Of a stretch of 64,000 nucleotides of DNA, positions 9,181-18,774 are shown in pieces. The notes under the pieces were generated by a model. It searched no databases. It saw nothing but the letters and a program-made list of their open reading frames with translations, and was not told the origin of the DNA. The DNA comes from Symsagittifera roscoffensis. Lineage: Eukaryota > Xenacoelomorpha > Acoela > Convolutidae. The stretch spans positions 58,360,312 through 58,424,311 of the forward strand of contig NC_087066.1 of the NCBI RefSeq assembly GCF_963678635.1, in the 5' to 3' direction. Every line of letters starts with the position of its first letter. Within the stretch, counting starts at the first letter, position 1. Both the position numbers and the translations under genes were made by a program.

Positions 9181-9347
9181 AGGAACCTTTCAAGGACTTA
9201 AGTCTTCCAAATAAGTAAAAATATACACAAAAGCAATCGCAAAAATAAATGACCAAAAGTTGTTTGCTGTAAAAATAAGAAATATTGCCGATATAAGTAA
9301 CAAAAGAAGAAAAATTAATAAAAGTAGCATCTTTGCTAGTCTTCTCA

Positions 9348-9935
9348 TCAAGTTAACTGAATTTTTTGTATATAATCGATGAGAAATTGCTGATTTTTCT
9401 GCAGATATTCAAGTTCTTTAGTTTTGATGTAGATTTGAGATGATAACTCAAAGTTGATGAATTTTTCAAAGCAAATCTCTGGAAATCTTATACCAAACCT
9501 GATCATGCAAGATTTTGAACTTTGAAAGTCCTTAAAAAAATGGAGGAATAAAGCACTTTGCTGGGGAGTTTTAACAAATTTGGGAGTTGGATATGGAATA
9601 GAAAGAGTCTTTGAAATATTATCGTATGATTTTTTTATCAACTTCAAATTTTCTAAAATAAATAAAATTTCTTTTCTAGTCAAGTGTAACTCAGCTGTAA
9701 GTTTATAGCTTTGATAAGCAATATGTGAATCAAAAGTAAACTCTTTGATTGAGTAAGTTTCTCTAAAGAGACCTTTACTTAGTCGGAGAACTCTATTTTG
9801 GACAACATAAACGTCCAAAAAATTGTGAAAAAAGTAAGAATCTACATCTATTTCATCAATAAGGAAATCACACGGAATATTTTCTTTTTTCTTGTAGAGT
9901 AATTCGAGGAAGTTCAAATGCTTTTTGATTGACAT
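9348..9935 (-). CDS. Uncharacterised 195-residue element protein
   Basis: This ORF has 195 codons, an ATG at 9,935 and a stop at 9,348. It is the longest intact accessory ORF in the element. The protein is rich in F, L, I, K and E and looks mainly helical, with no clear transmembrane segment, no metal-binding cysteine pattern and no recognised domain. It lies divergently from the polymerase gene. The roughly 500 bp between them hold the CRE array and an inverted CCAAT box (CAACCAATCAGAA on the - strand, near 9,980-9,995), about 50 bp upstream of its start. Divergent control with the polymerase is likely. Function unknown. Confidence 0.6.
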   Translation of the reverse strand: MSIKKHLNFLELLYKKKENIPCDFLIDEIDVDSYFFHNFLDVYVVQNRVLRLSKGLFRETYSIKEFTFDSHIAYQSYKLTAELHLTRKEILFILENLKLIKKSYDNISKTLSIPYPTPKFVKTPQQSALFLHFFKDFQSSKSCMIRFGIRFPEICFEKFINFELSSQIYIKTKELEYLQKNQQFLIDYIQKIQLT

Positions 9936-10031
9936 TCTTCAAAAATGAATATTTTGGATCCAAAGTTATGACTAGAAACTGCTTAGTTCTGATTGGTTGA
10001 AAATTTTTCTGGAAAATTCTAGAACTTTCAA

Positions 10032-10270
10032 AGGAATGACGTCATTACCATAATAGGAAAATTGTGTGGGTGTTGACGTCATTTCTATTTCTAGAATAAC
10101 GTCATTATCATAAAAGGAACATTGCGTGGGTGGTGACGTCACTTCTAAATATAGAATGACGTCATTACCATAAAAGGAAAATTGCGTAGGCGGTGACGTC
10201 ACTTCTATTCAAAGAATGACGTCATTACCGTAAAAGGATTATTGCGTAGGCGTCATTGATAGTATAAATA
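10032..10270 (+). promoter_or_regulatory. Polymerase promoter: four 60-bp CRE repeats and a TATA box
   Basis: Four tandem copies of an exactly 60-bp unit each pair an AATGACGTCATTA site with a GGTGACGTCACTT site. Perfect TGACGTCA palindromes lie at 10,037, 10,074, 10,134, 10,157, 10,194 and 10,217, with a TAACGTCA variant at 10,097 and a half site near 10,251. Each unit also holds TTGCGT(G/A)GG. The last unit runs into GCGTAGGCGT (10,244-10,253) and TATAAATA (10,263-10,270). TGACGTCA is the known cyclic-AMP response element bound by CREB/ATF factors. The promoter faces the polymerase gene and may also drive the divergent gene at 9,348-9,935. Confidence 0.8.
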
Positions 10271-10368
10271 CACTTATTTTATTGGGTTAAATCATTCATT
10301 TTGTTTGCCAATCAGAAACAGTCAACTGAATTTTACTTCAAATTTTACATTTCGTTACTTCACGAAAA

Positions 10369-10440
10369 GTAAGTGTTTTCATTCAATTGGTACTTTAAGT
10401 TTTTAAATTTGGAACATTTCTAAAGTCCCAATTTTTTTAG
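10369..10440 (+). other. Intron in the 5' leader of the polymerase gene
   Basis: A perfect GTAAGT donor at 10,369 and an acceptor after a T run (TTTTTTTAG, ending 10,440) define a 72-nt intron. It ends four bases before the ATG at 10,444. The leader exon would begin roughly 30 bp past the TATA box, near 10,295. The splice signals are strong but splicing is unproven. Confidence 0.55.
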
Positions 10441-10443
10441 ATA

Positions 10444-13400
10444 ATGCCTGCCCTTAACCGAAACGAGAAAGTCAAATGTGAGGATTGTGGTCAGGAATAC
10501 AGGAGATCTGATGCTGCGAGACATCAAAAAAGATGTGCTAAAGGAATTGTTTCTTGTGCTGAATGTAAGTATTCCACTTACAATCAACAAGAAATGAACT
10601 ATCATGTTGCTAAGAAACATGCTCCAGCAAGTTCCAAGCAATCAACGGTGTGTTCTTCTTGTGAGCAAGAGTTCCCGAGTTACTACTCTCTCCAGCAACA
10701 TCGGAGAAAGGAACATGGAGCGAAACAACGGAAGCCTAGTGATACGGTAGCCGACTTGAACAAAATTGTGGAGGATGAGGGGGACGATGGTGAAAAATTG
10801 AAAGAGGAACTTCGTGCATGTCAACATTTTCTGGTGGATACGGAGATGGAAAATGGGAGACATAAGGTATTTAACTTCCAAATGTCCAATTTAGATACTA
10901 AAATCATTAACGAGAAAGTTGAAGAAGTCTTCAACAAGCTCGACTCTGCCGCAAAAATCAATATTGCTCTGGGTTTTGTTCTTCAAAATATTGAGACTGG
11001 TGAATATCGATATTTCTACGCTCATGAAAACACTACTCTGTTTGAAAAATCCCACTTACTTTGTTCGAAAGCGGATTTGATAACAATCCAAGGAAAAGTA
11101 GAAAAATTTGATATTGCGGAACAATGTACTCAAGAACGCCAGAACACAAAGTGGCGATTCAAGTTGATTACTAACGTTACAATTTTTGCTGCTTTGCTGA
11201 AAAACATCCCAATAGGATGTCAAGATTCTGTCTTACCCGAACCTCTACTGAAAAACCATTCTGTTAACTGTCTTTTATCTAACAAGGACAAGGAACCTTA
11301 CAAAGATCATTTGTGTCTATTCCGCGCATTGGCCATGTACATGAACGGACACAATGATCTCGACACTCACACCTCCAGATATTTTACAGAATTCATAACA
11401 AAATCTGGTTATGATCCTAAGAATTTTCGTGGAGTTTCCGTTGAAGACTTACCTGTTGTCGAGGAAATAATTGGACGCAACATCTTTATTTACGATTTTG
11501 ATATTCAAGAGGGAGAATATGTGGGAGAACTAGCACGAAGAAGTATTGGTGGATTTGATAAAACAGTCAAATTACTGAGATTCAACAATCATATCATTCA
11601 TGCAAATAATATAGATAGCTTCTTTAAGTGTTTCCGGTGCCCTAGTTGTGATAGTTTCTTCAAAAGATCCGAGTTTCTCAACAAACATCTTCTGAGATGT
11701 AAGGATCGTGTGAAACATATTTACCCAAAGAACGTATATGAGCTTCGCGAAACCCTGTTTGAAAAGCTAGAAGGATTCAATCTTCCAGTTTCCGATGATT
11801 AAAAACTCTTCAAAAACCTAGCAATTTTCGATTTTGAGTCGATTTGTGTTCCTACAGAAGAGCTAAAAGAAACACAAACTACTACCTGGATTGGAAAACA
11901 TGTCCCCATTTCAGTCTCTATATCATCAAATCTGATTGATGAACCCATCTTTTTGTACAACAAGGATCCACAGAACTTGATTATTGATTTTGTAAGCAAA
12001 CTCGAGCTGTTGGCTGAGAAAAGTAAGCTGGAGATGAGAACAAATTTCCAAGATATTGAAGTTGCTGTCAATGAAAGAATGAAAAAAATCTTTGATCAAT
12101 TGAATGAGCGAGGCCAGAATTTTTCAAGTAACAAGTTTGAGTACGAAGACGAATGTATTGAAGATTCGGAAGAAGCAGATATGTCAACACAATTCTTGCG
12201 AATTCAGAAAAATCAACTCATCGATTTGAAACAACATCTGGAGAGATATATAAATACTTTACCTGTTTTTGGATTTAACAGTGGTAGATATGACTTAAAT
12301 TTGATCAAGTCCTACTTAATCCCTTATTTGATTCGCGATAAAGAGCAAGAAACATCCGTTATCAAAAAAGCAAATGATTTTATATCTTTCAAGTTTGGAG
12401 ATGTACAATTTCTTGGCATTATGAAATTTCTGGGTGGAGCAACAACTCTGGACTCATTTCTCAAAGCTTATAAAGCTAGTGAAACAAAAGGATTCTTTCC
12501 TTATGAGTGGTTTGACAACCCTGACAAACTTGATTTTCCAGGACTGCCCCCATATGAAGCATTTTTCAGTAAACTTAGAAACAACAATCCACTAGACAAA
12601 GACTTTACTGATTATGAAAAACTGAGGAAGAGTGGACTTGATGAACAGCAAGCACTGAAAAAGCTTCAAATCAACACTGTACCCGCATCTGGTCTAGATA
12701 ATTACAGTTACTTACAACAAACTTGGCAGAAAAACGGAATGACTGTGTTCAAAGACTTTTTGCAGTGGTACAACAACAAAGATGTAGTTCCAACCCTGGA
12801 AGCAATGCAAAAAATGATTCAGTTTTATCATAGCAAAGGAATAGACATGTTGAAACTTGGATGTACACTTCCAAATCTAGCAAACATATGTCTACACAGA
12901 TCTACAAATTACAAGTTTTATCCATTTTGCGAAAGTGATAAAGATTTGTGTGAAAAAATACGAGAAGACATGACCGGTGGGCCTTCGATTGTGTTCACTC
13001 GAAAAGCTGTTGTAGATGAAACCTTTATCAGAGATTCATCAAATATTTGTAAGTCAATCGTTGGAATTGATGCGAGCCAGCTTTACCCCTATTCAATGTG
13101 TCAAGATATGCCAACAGGACTGTATACGAGATGGGAGCTTGACACTGATATGCAGAAATTCAAGGCTAGACATAATCGAACTCGCAACTTTGAGAATATG
13201 GTCATGTCTTTCTATCAAGAATCAAGACCAGAATGTAAAATTGAGAGCTTTTTTACATCTGGAAAACAGAAGAAAATTGACTGTTTTAATGTCGACGGTT
13301 ATTGTGATCACTGTAAAACAGTATTCGAGGCAATGGGATGCTACTATCACTTTTGTTCTTGTCAAGAAACTCGTCCCTCCTTAACAGAACAGGATATCGA

Positions 13401-15151
13401 GCGAGGAAATAAGAAGAGAGAGATGGATGAGATGAGACGAGAATACATTCAAGAGAAAGGATATAAAGTTGAAGAAATGTGGGAGTGTGAGTGGTGACAA
13501 AATTTCAAAACCAATGACAAGATCAAAAATCATGTTCGAACCCACTTTCCCTACAAAAGACCCCTTTCTACAGACTCTCTTCTAGCAAAAATAAAAGATG
13601 GATCTCTTTTTGGTTACGTTCAGTGTGACTTAGTTGTTCCAGATGAACTGAAATCGAAATTTGCGAATTTTCCTCCAACTTTCAAAAACACTGAGGTTGG
13701 AAGAAACGATATTGGTGACTATATGAAGAATTATGCTATTGAAAATGAAATGTTGAAACATCCACAGAGAATGCTTATATCTAGCTTCAAGCTAGAAAAT
13801 GGAACAGTTATAACTCCTCTCTTCAACTTTTATTTAGAACTTGGCTTGCAATGCACCAAAATTTATCGTTTTGTTGAATATTCTCCTCGGAAATGCATTA
13901 ATAATTTCGTTCAGTCAGTGGTTGATGCAAGAAGAGAAGGAGATGAAAACCCTCTATCAGGAGTTGTAGCAGAAACAATGAAGCTCTTGGGCAATTCCTC
14001 CTATGGATATCAGATCATGGATAGATCCAGACATACAATCACGAAGTATCTGAACGATGAAAAAACTCACAAGGCAATCAATGAACCACTGTTTAAGAGA
14101 CTTAACACAGTTGAGAAGGACTTATATGAGGTGGAGTCAACCATTGAGCACAGAGAACCCATCATTGTTGGTTTTTTCATACTTCAGTATGCAAAACTGA
14201 GAATGTTGGAACTCTACTATAACTTCTTTGACAAGTTCTGTGATGTAAATAAATTTGAAGAGTTGGAGATGGACACAGACTCACTTTACTTGGCACTTGC
14301 AGAAGAAAATTTGTACGATTGCATCCAACCAGATAAGAGAGCTGCTTGGGAAAAAATGAGGGAGAGTGATTGCAGAGATTCCTTCAAGGCGGATGCAAAA
14401 TCCAATTTCTTTCCTCGAACCTGTTGTAGTGTCCATAAAAAACATAATAAGCGGGAGCCGGGACTTTTCAAAGAAGAATTTAGGTGCACAGAAATGCTCT
14501 GTTTATGTAGTAAGACATTTTGCTGCTATGACAACAAGTCAGACAAATTCAAATTTAGCAGCAAAGGATTGAATAAGCGGGTTCTAGAAGACTCTGGAGA
14601 TGGACCTTTAGCAAAGTATAGGAGAGTGCTTGATGAAGCGATTAATCTTACATCTACTAACAGAGGATTCAGAACTATAAATCATATGGTGGCCACAGAA
14701 GAGAGCTGCTTGGGAAAAAATGAGGGAGAGTGATTGCAGAGATTCCTTCAAGGCGGATGCAAAATCCAATTTCTTTCCTCGAACCTGTTGTAGTGTCCAT
14801 AAAAAACATGATAAGCGGGAGCCGGGACTTTTCAAAGAAGAATTTAGGTGCACAGAAATGCTCTGTTTATGTAGTAAGACATTTTGCTGCTATGACAACA
14901 AGTCAGACAAATTCAAATTTAGCAGCAAAGGATTGAATAAGCGGGTTCTAGAAGACTCTGGAGATGGACCTTTAGCAAAGTATAGGAGAGTGCTTGATGA
15001 AGCAATTAATCTTACATCTACTAACAGAGGATTCAGAACTAGAAATCATATGGTGGCCACATATGAACAGACAAAGAAAGGACTAAGCTATTTTTATCCA
15101 AAAAGACAAGTACAAGATGATGGAATTCATACAAAACCACTGAACTTATAA
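10444..15151 (+). pseudogene. Protein-primed family-B DNA polymerase with zinc fingers, interrupted
   Basis: This is a replicative polymerase of the Polinton/adenovirus type (DNA_pol_B_2). Three C2H2/C2HC fingers occupy residues about 12-91, and another CxxC...H...C finger lies about 210 bp before the first stop. Exonuclease motif I (FDFES) is near 11,827, motif II (NSGRYDLN) near 12,277 and a motif III-like segment near 12,770. Polymerase motif A (GIDASQLYP) is near 13,061, motif B (GNSSYGYQ) near 13,990 and motif C (MDTDS) near 14,269; all catalytic residues are present. One frame runs from 10,444 to 14,733, broken by a TAA at 11,800-11,802 and a TGA at 13,495-13,497. A 364-bp tandem copy of the C-terminal region then shifts the frame, and the natural C terminus ends at 15,151 in the second copy. 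Few other lesions are visible, so inactivation looks recent. A CRE promoter and leader intron precede it. Confidence 0.88.
14333..15060 (+). repeat. 364-bp tandem duplication inside the polymerase gene
   Basis: The sequence 14,333-14,696 is repeated at 14,697-15,060 with an offset of exactly 364 bp. I count about three single-base differences. The joint lies at a shared AGAGAGCTGC, suggesting repair or slippage at short homology. Because 364 is not a multiple of three, the copy shifts the reading frame. Confidence 0.9.
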
Positions 15152-15770
15152 GAACTGATCTGGTCAAGTAAACTTATTCATGATGTTGTATTATATTGGG
15201 TTTATGATGTTAAAATGTAAAATGTTGCGGTAAACTTGTTATACAATGCAGTGATTTATATACTTTCTTTGTAATTTAAACTTTTTTCTCAAAAAACTTG
15301 ACTTTTTTTGAAGTCTCTGTAGGTTCAGAATAGATTCAGATAGGTAGAAAGTAAAAGTATCTAATAAATTTTTATCATATCAAATTAAACAAAATCTTAT
15401 CGTGTTTTGAATTTTTTCGAAAAAATTTTTCTGATAAAAATTCCAAGTTTTTGCACAAAAACTCTTACCATTGACTTACCATCCACCAAAAAACTAAATA
15501 CATAACCTTTATTCTACAATCTACACGTAATTAACAATTAATTGTTCCCAATTAGGTAACGCGCGCCCAGATTTTTGTGAAAAAATTAGACATTTCCTCA
15601 CAAAAACCAAAAAAATTAGGTTTTTCTTACCATTATCTTACCATCACACAAACCATAAAACCTTACTATTGGTTTTCCCTATCCTTATACATTGTAGACT
15701 CTATACCCTATCTTAATACATAGGTGGCTGACCGGATACTCTATAGCCTATGTTAATACATGGAGGTCAG
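15152..15770. other. Gene-free right end of the element
   Basis: No ORF is visible. The stretch holds CTTACCAT motifs in pairs (near 15,468 and 15,627) and three related copies of CCCTATCTTAATACAT (15,677 variant, 15,706 exact, about 15,747 variant). The same motif lies in the gene X-Y spacer at 7,371 and 7,827. A small palindrome AATTAACAATTAATT is near 15,530. The element's terminal repeat may be here but was not identified. Confidence 0.4.
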
Positions 15771-15889
15771 CCACCTCCCCCCCTGATCACCTCCAACATC
15801 TACTACTAGCCAAACTACCCAAGATCCAGAAATATTAGAAAGATAGTTTTGCCTCTTTTGATAGATTTAATTTCATTGATATTTGCCGG

Positions 15890-16184
15890 GCTGTTGGGGG
15901 GGGTGGGTTTTTGGGGTTCAAAAAAATTGAAAAATATTGTCGACCTTTTCTGTTCTATGCTTGATAACATTGATTTTCTGAGCTCCCCTAAATCACTATA
16001 AATACCCTATATTGACCATAAAGGCGTTTTAGGCACATTTTGGCGCGCTTCCCTCCTAACAGTAGAATTTATTGGCGCCGAAGGTGTCTATATAAAAACT
16101 TTAGGGTCGCTTTACCCAAAATGGAATGTCTAAATAATATGCCTAAAAAGCAAACCCCCCGCCTTCTAAATCCACCTCTGTTAT
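15890..16184 (-). mobile_element. Decayed copy of the 0.5-0.65 kb hAT-like MITE family
   Basis: Read on the - strand it parallels the elements at 48,401 and 60,584. Shared pieces are GAGCTC(T/C)CCTAAA near 15,980, GCGCGCTTCCC near 16,043, TTGGCGCC near 16,072, TTTAGGGTC near 16,101, and CTAAATCCACCTCTG at the right end, which resembles the family terminus. It marks the outer limit of the virus-like element or inserted into its edge. Confidence 0.55.
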
Positions 16185-16189
16185 AGACA

Positions 16190-16649
16190 ATCAACCTACT
16201 TTTTCGTATTAGCTAGTATTTTTTTTGAGTTACTTGCTCCACCATTTCTGATCTTCTTATGTACAAACAATTATCTATTTAGGAAACTCAATGTAGAAAA
16301 ACTAGAAGCTGAAATTGTTATCTAAATCTATCATTTATTATTCAGCTATTTTTACTCAATACTTAATTTTTCAATTTTGTTTTTCGTTTTTACTCGCTCT
16401 ACTTAGATCACTGTTGGCGGTCCATTTGCGCTAATTGCATCGCAAATAGCTATCCTTCTTGTTATTTAGAATTTCATAGATATTGGACGCAAAAACTAAC
16501 AGGAAAATATGTTTTGAAACCTCGATTGAATCCTGCACACATCATTGTATTACGTGAAAAAAAAACATCACTGCACATGCACACATCATTGCATCTTACT
16601 ATTTTTTTCTCAATTCATTTTTGTTAAGTTTGTGTTTCTGCAACTTTAG
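16190..16649. other. Probable intron sequence before the terminal exon
   Basis: AT-rich DNA with no ORF of note. It ends in a pyrimidine-rich acceptor (CAACTTTAG, ending 16,649). A pair of similar CACATCATTGCAT/CACATCATTGTATT pieces occurs near 16,540-16,590. Confidence 0.4.
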
Positions 16650-16891
16650 AGCAAATCCGAGCAGCTGGACTGGACAAGATCTCTATCGAACTTCACCATT
16701 ACCAGACTGAAGTTGAGTACGAAACATGGCTGGCAATGCTACGTTCCAGACACTTCTCCTTTCTCAGGAATCTGAGAGCGGAAGAAGTAGAAGACGGGAT
16801 CGAGTTTGAAATTGAGCCCAAATATTCGGACATGGACAAAATTTCTTTCAAAGACAGCTTTGTATACTTAACTGTACTGCCAACTTCGTGA
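16650..16891 (+). CDS. Terminal exon, possibly of a SAM-dependent methyltransferase
   Basis: After the TTTAG acceptor, two bases plus 80 codons stay open to a TGA at 16,889. Composition and codon use are far more gene-like (balanced bases, many G/C third positions) than the surroundings. The translation starts QIRAAGLDKISIEL and ends with KISFKDSFVYLTVLPTS. An 'AGF...' strand, a WxxMLRSRHFSFL helix and a final F-x-D-x-F-V strand are typical of the C-terminal end of many class I SAM methyltransferases. That assignment is tentative. An AATAAA polyadenylation signal follows near 16,923. The upstream exons are not visible nearby, so either the last intron is large and hosts the virus-like element, or the rest was lost. 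Confidence 0.5.
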
Positions 16892-16929
16892 AATTCCTAT
16901 CAAAAAATCATAAACCTACAAAAATAAAA

Positions 16930-18770
16930 AATTTTGCAATTAACTTTTCGCCGCTTTTCTGCCCAACTATAATACGCATATCTCGAAGAATTTAAAATTT
17001 GAGTAGAAACGTTCTGAAAGGATTATATGACTGAATAATCTAGGATGTGAGCAATCAGACCAGCATAAGCGTTCCGGGAGGTGTGGGCAACTGTCTCATT
17101 GCAGGGTTCCAAAATTTTCGAAATGCTTTTTTTAAGACATCAGAGCCGATAAAAATCTATTTTAATAGCTTCCGAAAGATATTCAGAAACGCTATGGTTT
17201 CTTCCAAAAAAAATGACAACGACTGAAAAAGTTTTGCACAACCTGGCTTTTCAACTTGTAATTATTATAACAAACTGCTCGCAATAGGGCAAAGCCCAAA
17301 TTGTTCCAACTGCCTTTTTAGCTCTATGGAAAAGAATTCGCCTTAACAAAATTGTTGCTAAATGAAACAATTTTGTTTTTTAGTTTTTTTTCAAAAACCA
17401 TTCCCATACGCTATGTGTAAAGTATACAATGATTTGTTTCCCAGATAGCAAAGTATTAAATCGATCGAACAAGACTCATATATGCTCCTATCAAGTCAAA
17501 GCCCTGAATGTTTCGACTGCACAAAATATACAGCGCGTCAATTATCACTGAAAAATCTGGAAAGCCACTCTTTTCAATTGAAATTCCAGAAAAAAAACAT
17601 TACGAGGCCAAACTGTGCACTGGATAGGCGCTCAATTTTGTGTCTGTATGTTCCTGGATTCCAGAGACAAGTCTTTAAACATGTTAAAACTTTGTCGGAG
17701 CGATCAAAGGAAAGTAAAGAACAAAAGAAGAACAAAAGGAGCGTCCTTGTTGCGGAATCCGCTTACAATGCTCAAAATGCAGTTTGGTCTCGCAATGAAA
17801 CTTATCGTTTTCGAAGAACCCTTCGGCAGAAGAAAGAAAGGATGTGCGATTTTGCTTGATCGAAACTTCGTACAGGAGTAAACCCTTTCTTAACTTATTC
17901 GGATGGGGGCTTAGGAACTTAGACGACAGGAAATTATACGATCAGAAAGTAACGGATTTTAGGCAATAACTTGCGTGCAAATTGCGTGAATTTTGTTTAC
18001 AGATTTAAATTAATTTTTGGCTGAGTAAATACTGGTTGTCCGTAAATCCGTTTCTTTGCGGTCGTCTTATTTGCTTGTAGTCTAATTTCCTAGGCCCTAT
18101 CTGGATGATATCAAGACCATTTTCCCACATTTAATCAATCAAAACCATTTCTAAGACGGATTAAAATTTCCACTTACGCGTTATTACGGATTGAGGTTTA
18201 GCATTTGAACTCCTCGCTTCCTTCAGCAATTTGAACAAAAACATGCCCTTTAATTGGTCTCCGATAGTTTTTAATTTTAAAAAAAGTATTGGCAAAGCTA
18301 TGATTTTAGGCTGATAATATCAAAAAATAAAGGTTGCAATTTGAGTAGTAAATGGAGTTAAAAAACCCAATTAGCTGCCTCAATTCAAATTGCAGCGTTT
18401 TGTATTGCGGGATTTAAAAAAAGCTGTTTTAGGCATTCTCAAGGCAGTTTACTATAGGTGGGTGCACACTCGGCTGGGCCCCATGCAGATCAAGAAATCG
18501 ATGCATTGAGCGACCAGGAATGGGTCTGAATAAAAAAAAACACGAGCACATATATATTCCTCGTTTTCTTCGATCATCGGAATAATAGCACGCCAAAATT
18601 AATCGGGAATGATTTCAAAGGCGGAATAAATCTCCGCTTACGCGTTATAAGCACAAATTTTATTGCCGTTCAACTCGGTTGTTTTTATAAGCATATTGAT
18701 TTCTGATTCTTCTGTGTAAGTGTTGTTGAAACTTTGTTTTACTAAACTGTTAACGTGATGGCATGGAGTT
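16930..18770. other. Intergenic stretch with no recognised gene
   Basis: ORFs at 17,482-17,859 and 17,615-17,881 overlap in different frames. They have a basic, low-complexity look and match nothing I recognise; they could be transposon debris. Two copies of a repeat containing CTTACGCGTTAT next to GGATTA or GGAATAAA are at about 18,140-18,200 and 18,600-18,660. A third, in reverse orientation, is at 44,395-44,470. Confidence 0.45.
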
Positions 18771-18774
18771 GAAG

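Larger units (their letters stand above)
1783..15770. mobile_element. Polinton/Maverick-like virus-like element, partial or decayed
   Basis: The region is defined by a protein-primed family-B DNA polymerase at its right end and a string of short accessory genes with related promoters to its left. Repeated CCAATCAGA boxes occur from about 2,590 to 10,310, and the motif CCCTATCTTAATACAT occurs at 7,371, 7,827 and 15,706. These shared motifs tie the parts into one unit. Polintons normally also carry a retroviral-type integrase, a packaging ATPase, a maturation protease and capsid genes. None was recognised here, so this may be a partial copy continuing left of the window, a degraded one, or a reduced relative. 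Terminal inverted repeats were not found. A MITE begins at about 15,890, just beyond the probable right end. The polymerase has two in-frame stops and a frame-shifting duplication, so this copy cannot make a full-length polymerase as it stands. Confidence 0.65.

Noticed and set aside
10032-10260. CRISPR-like or piRNA-like array for the 60-bp repeats
   Set aside because: The repeats are contiguous without spacers, are in animal DNA, and sit as a promoter in front of a TATA box.
11800-13497. Introns explaining the two polymerase stops
   Set aside because: Both stops lie within one continuous frame with homology on either side, and no GT-AG pair removes them in phase.
17482-17881. Overlapping 125- and 88-codon ORFs
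   Set aside because: Both frames are open over the same DNA and neither resembles a known family; no splice or promoter context.
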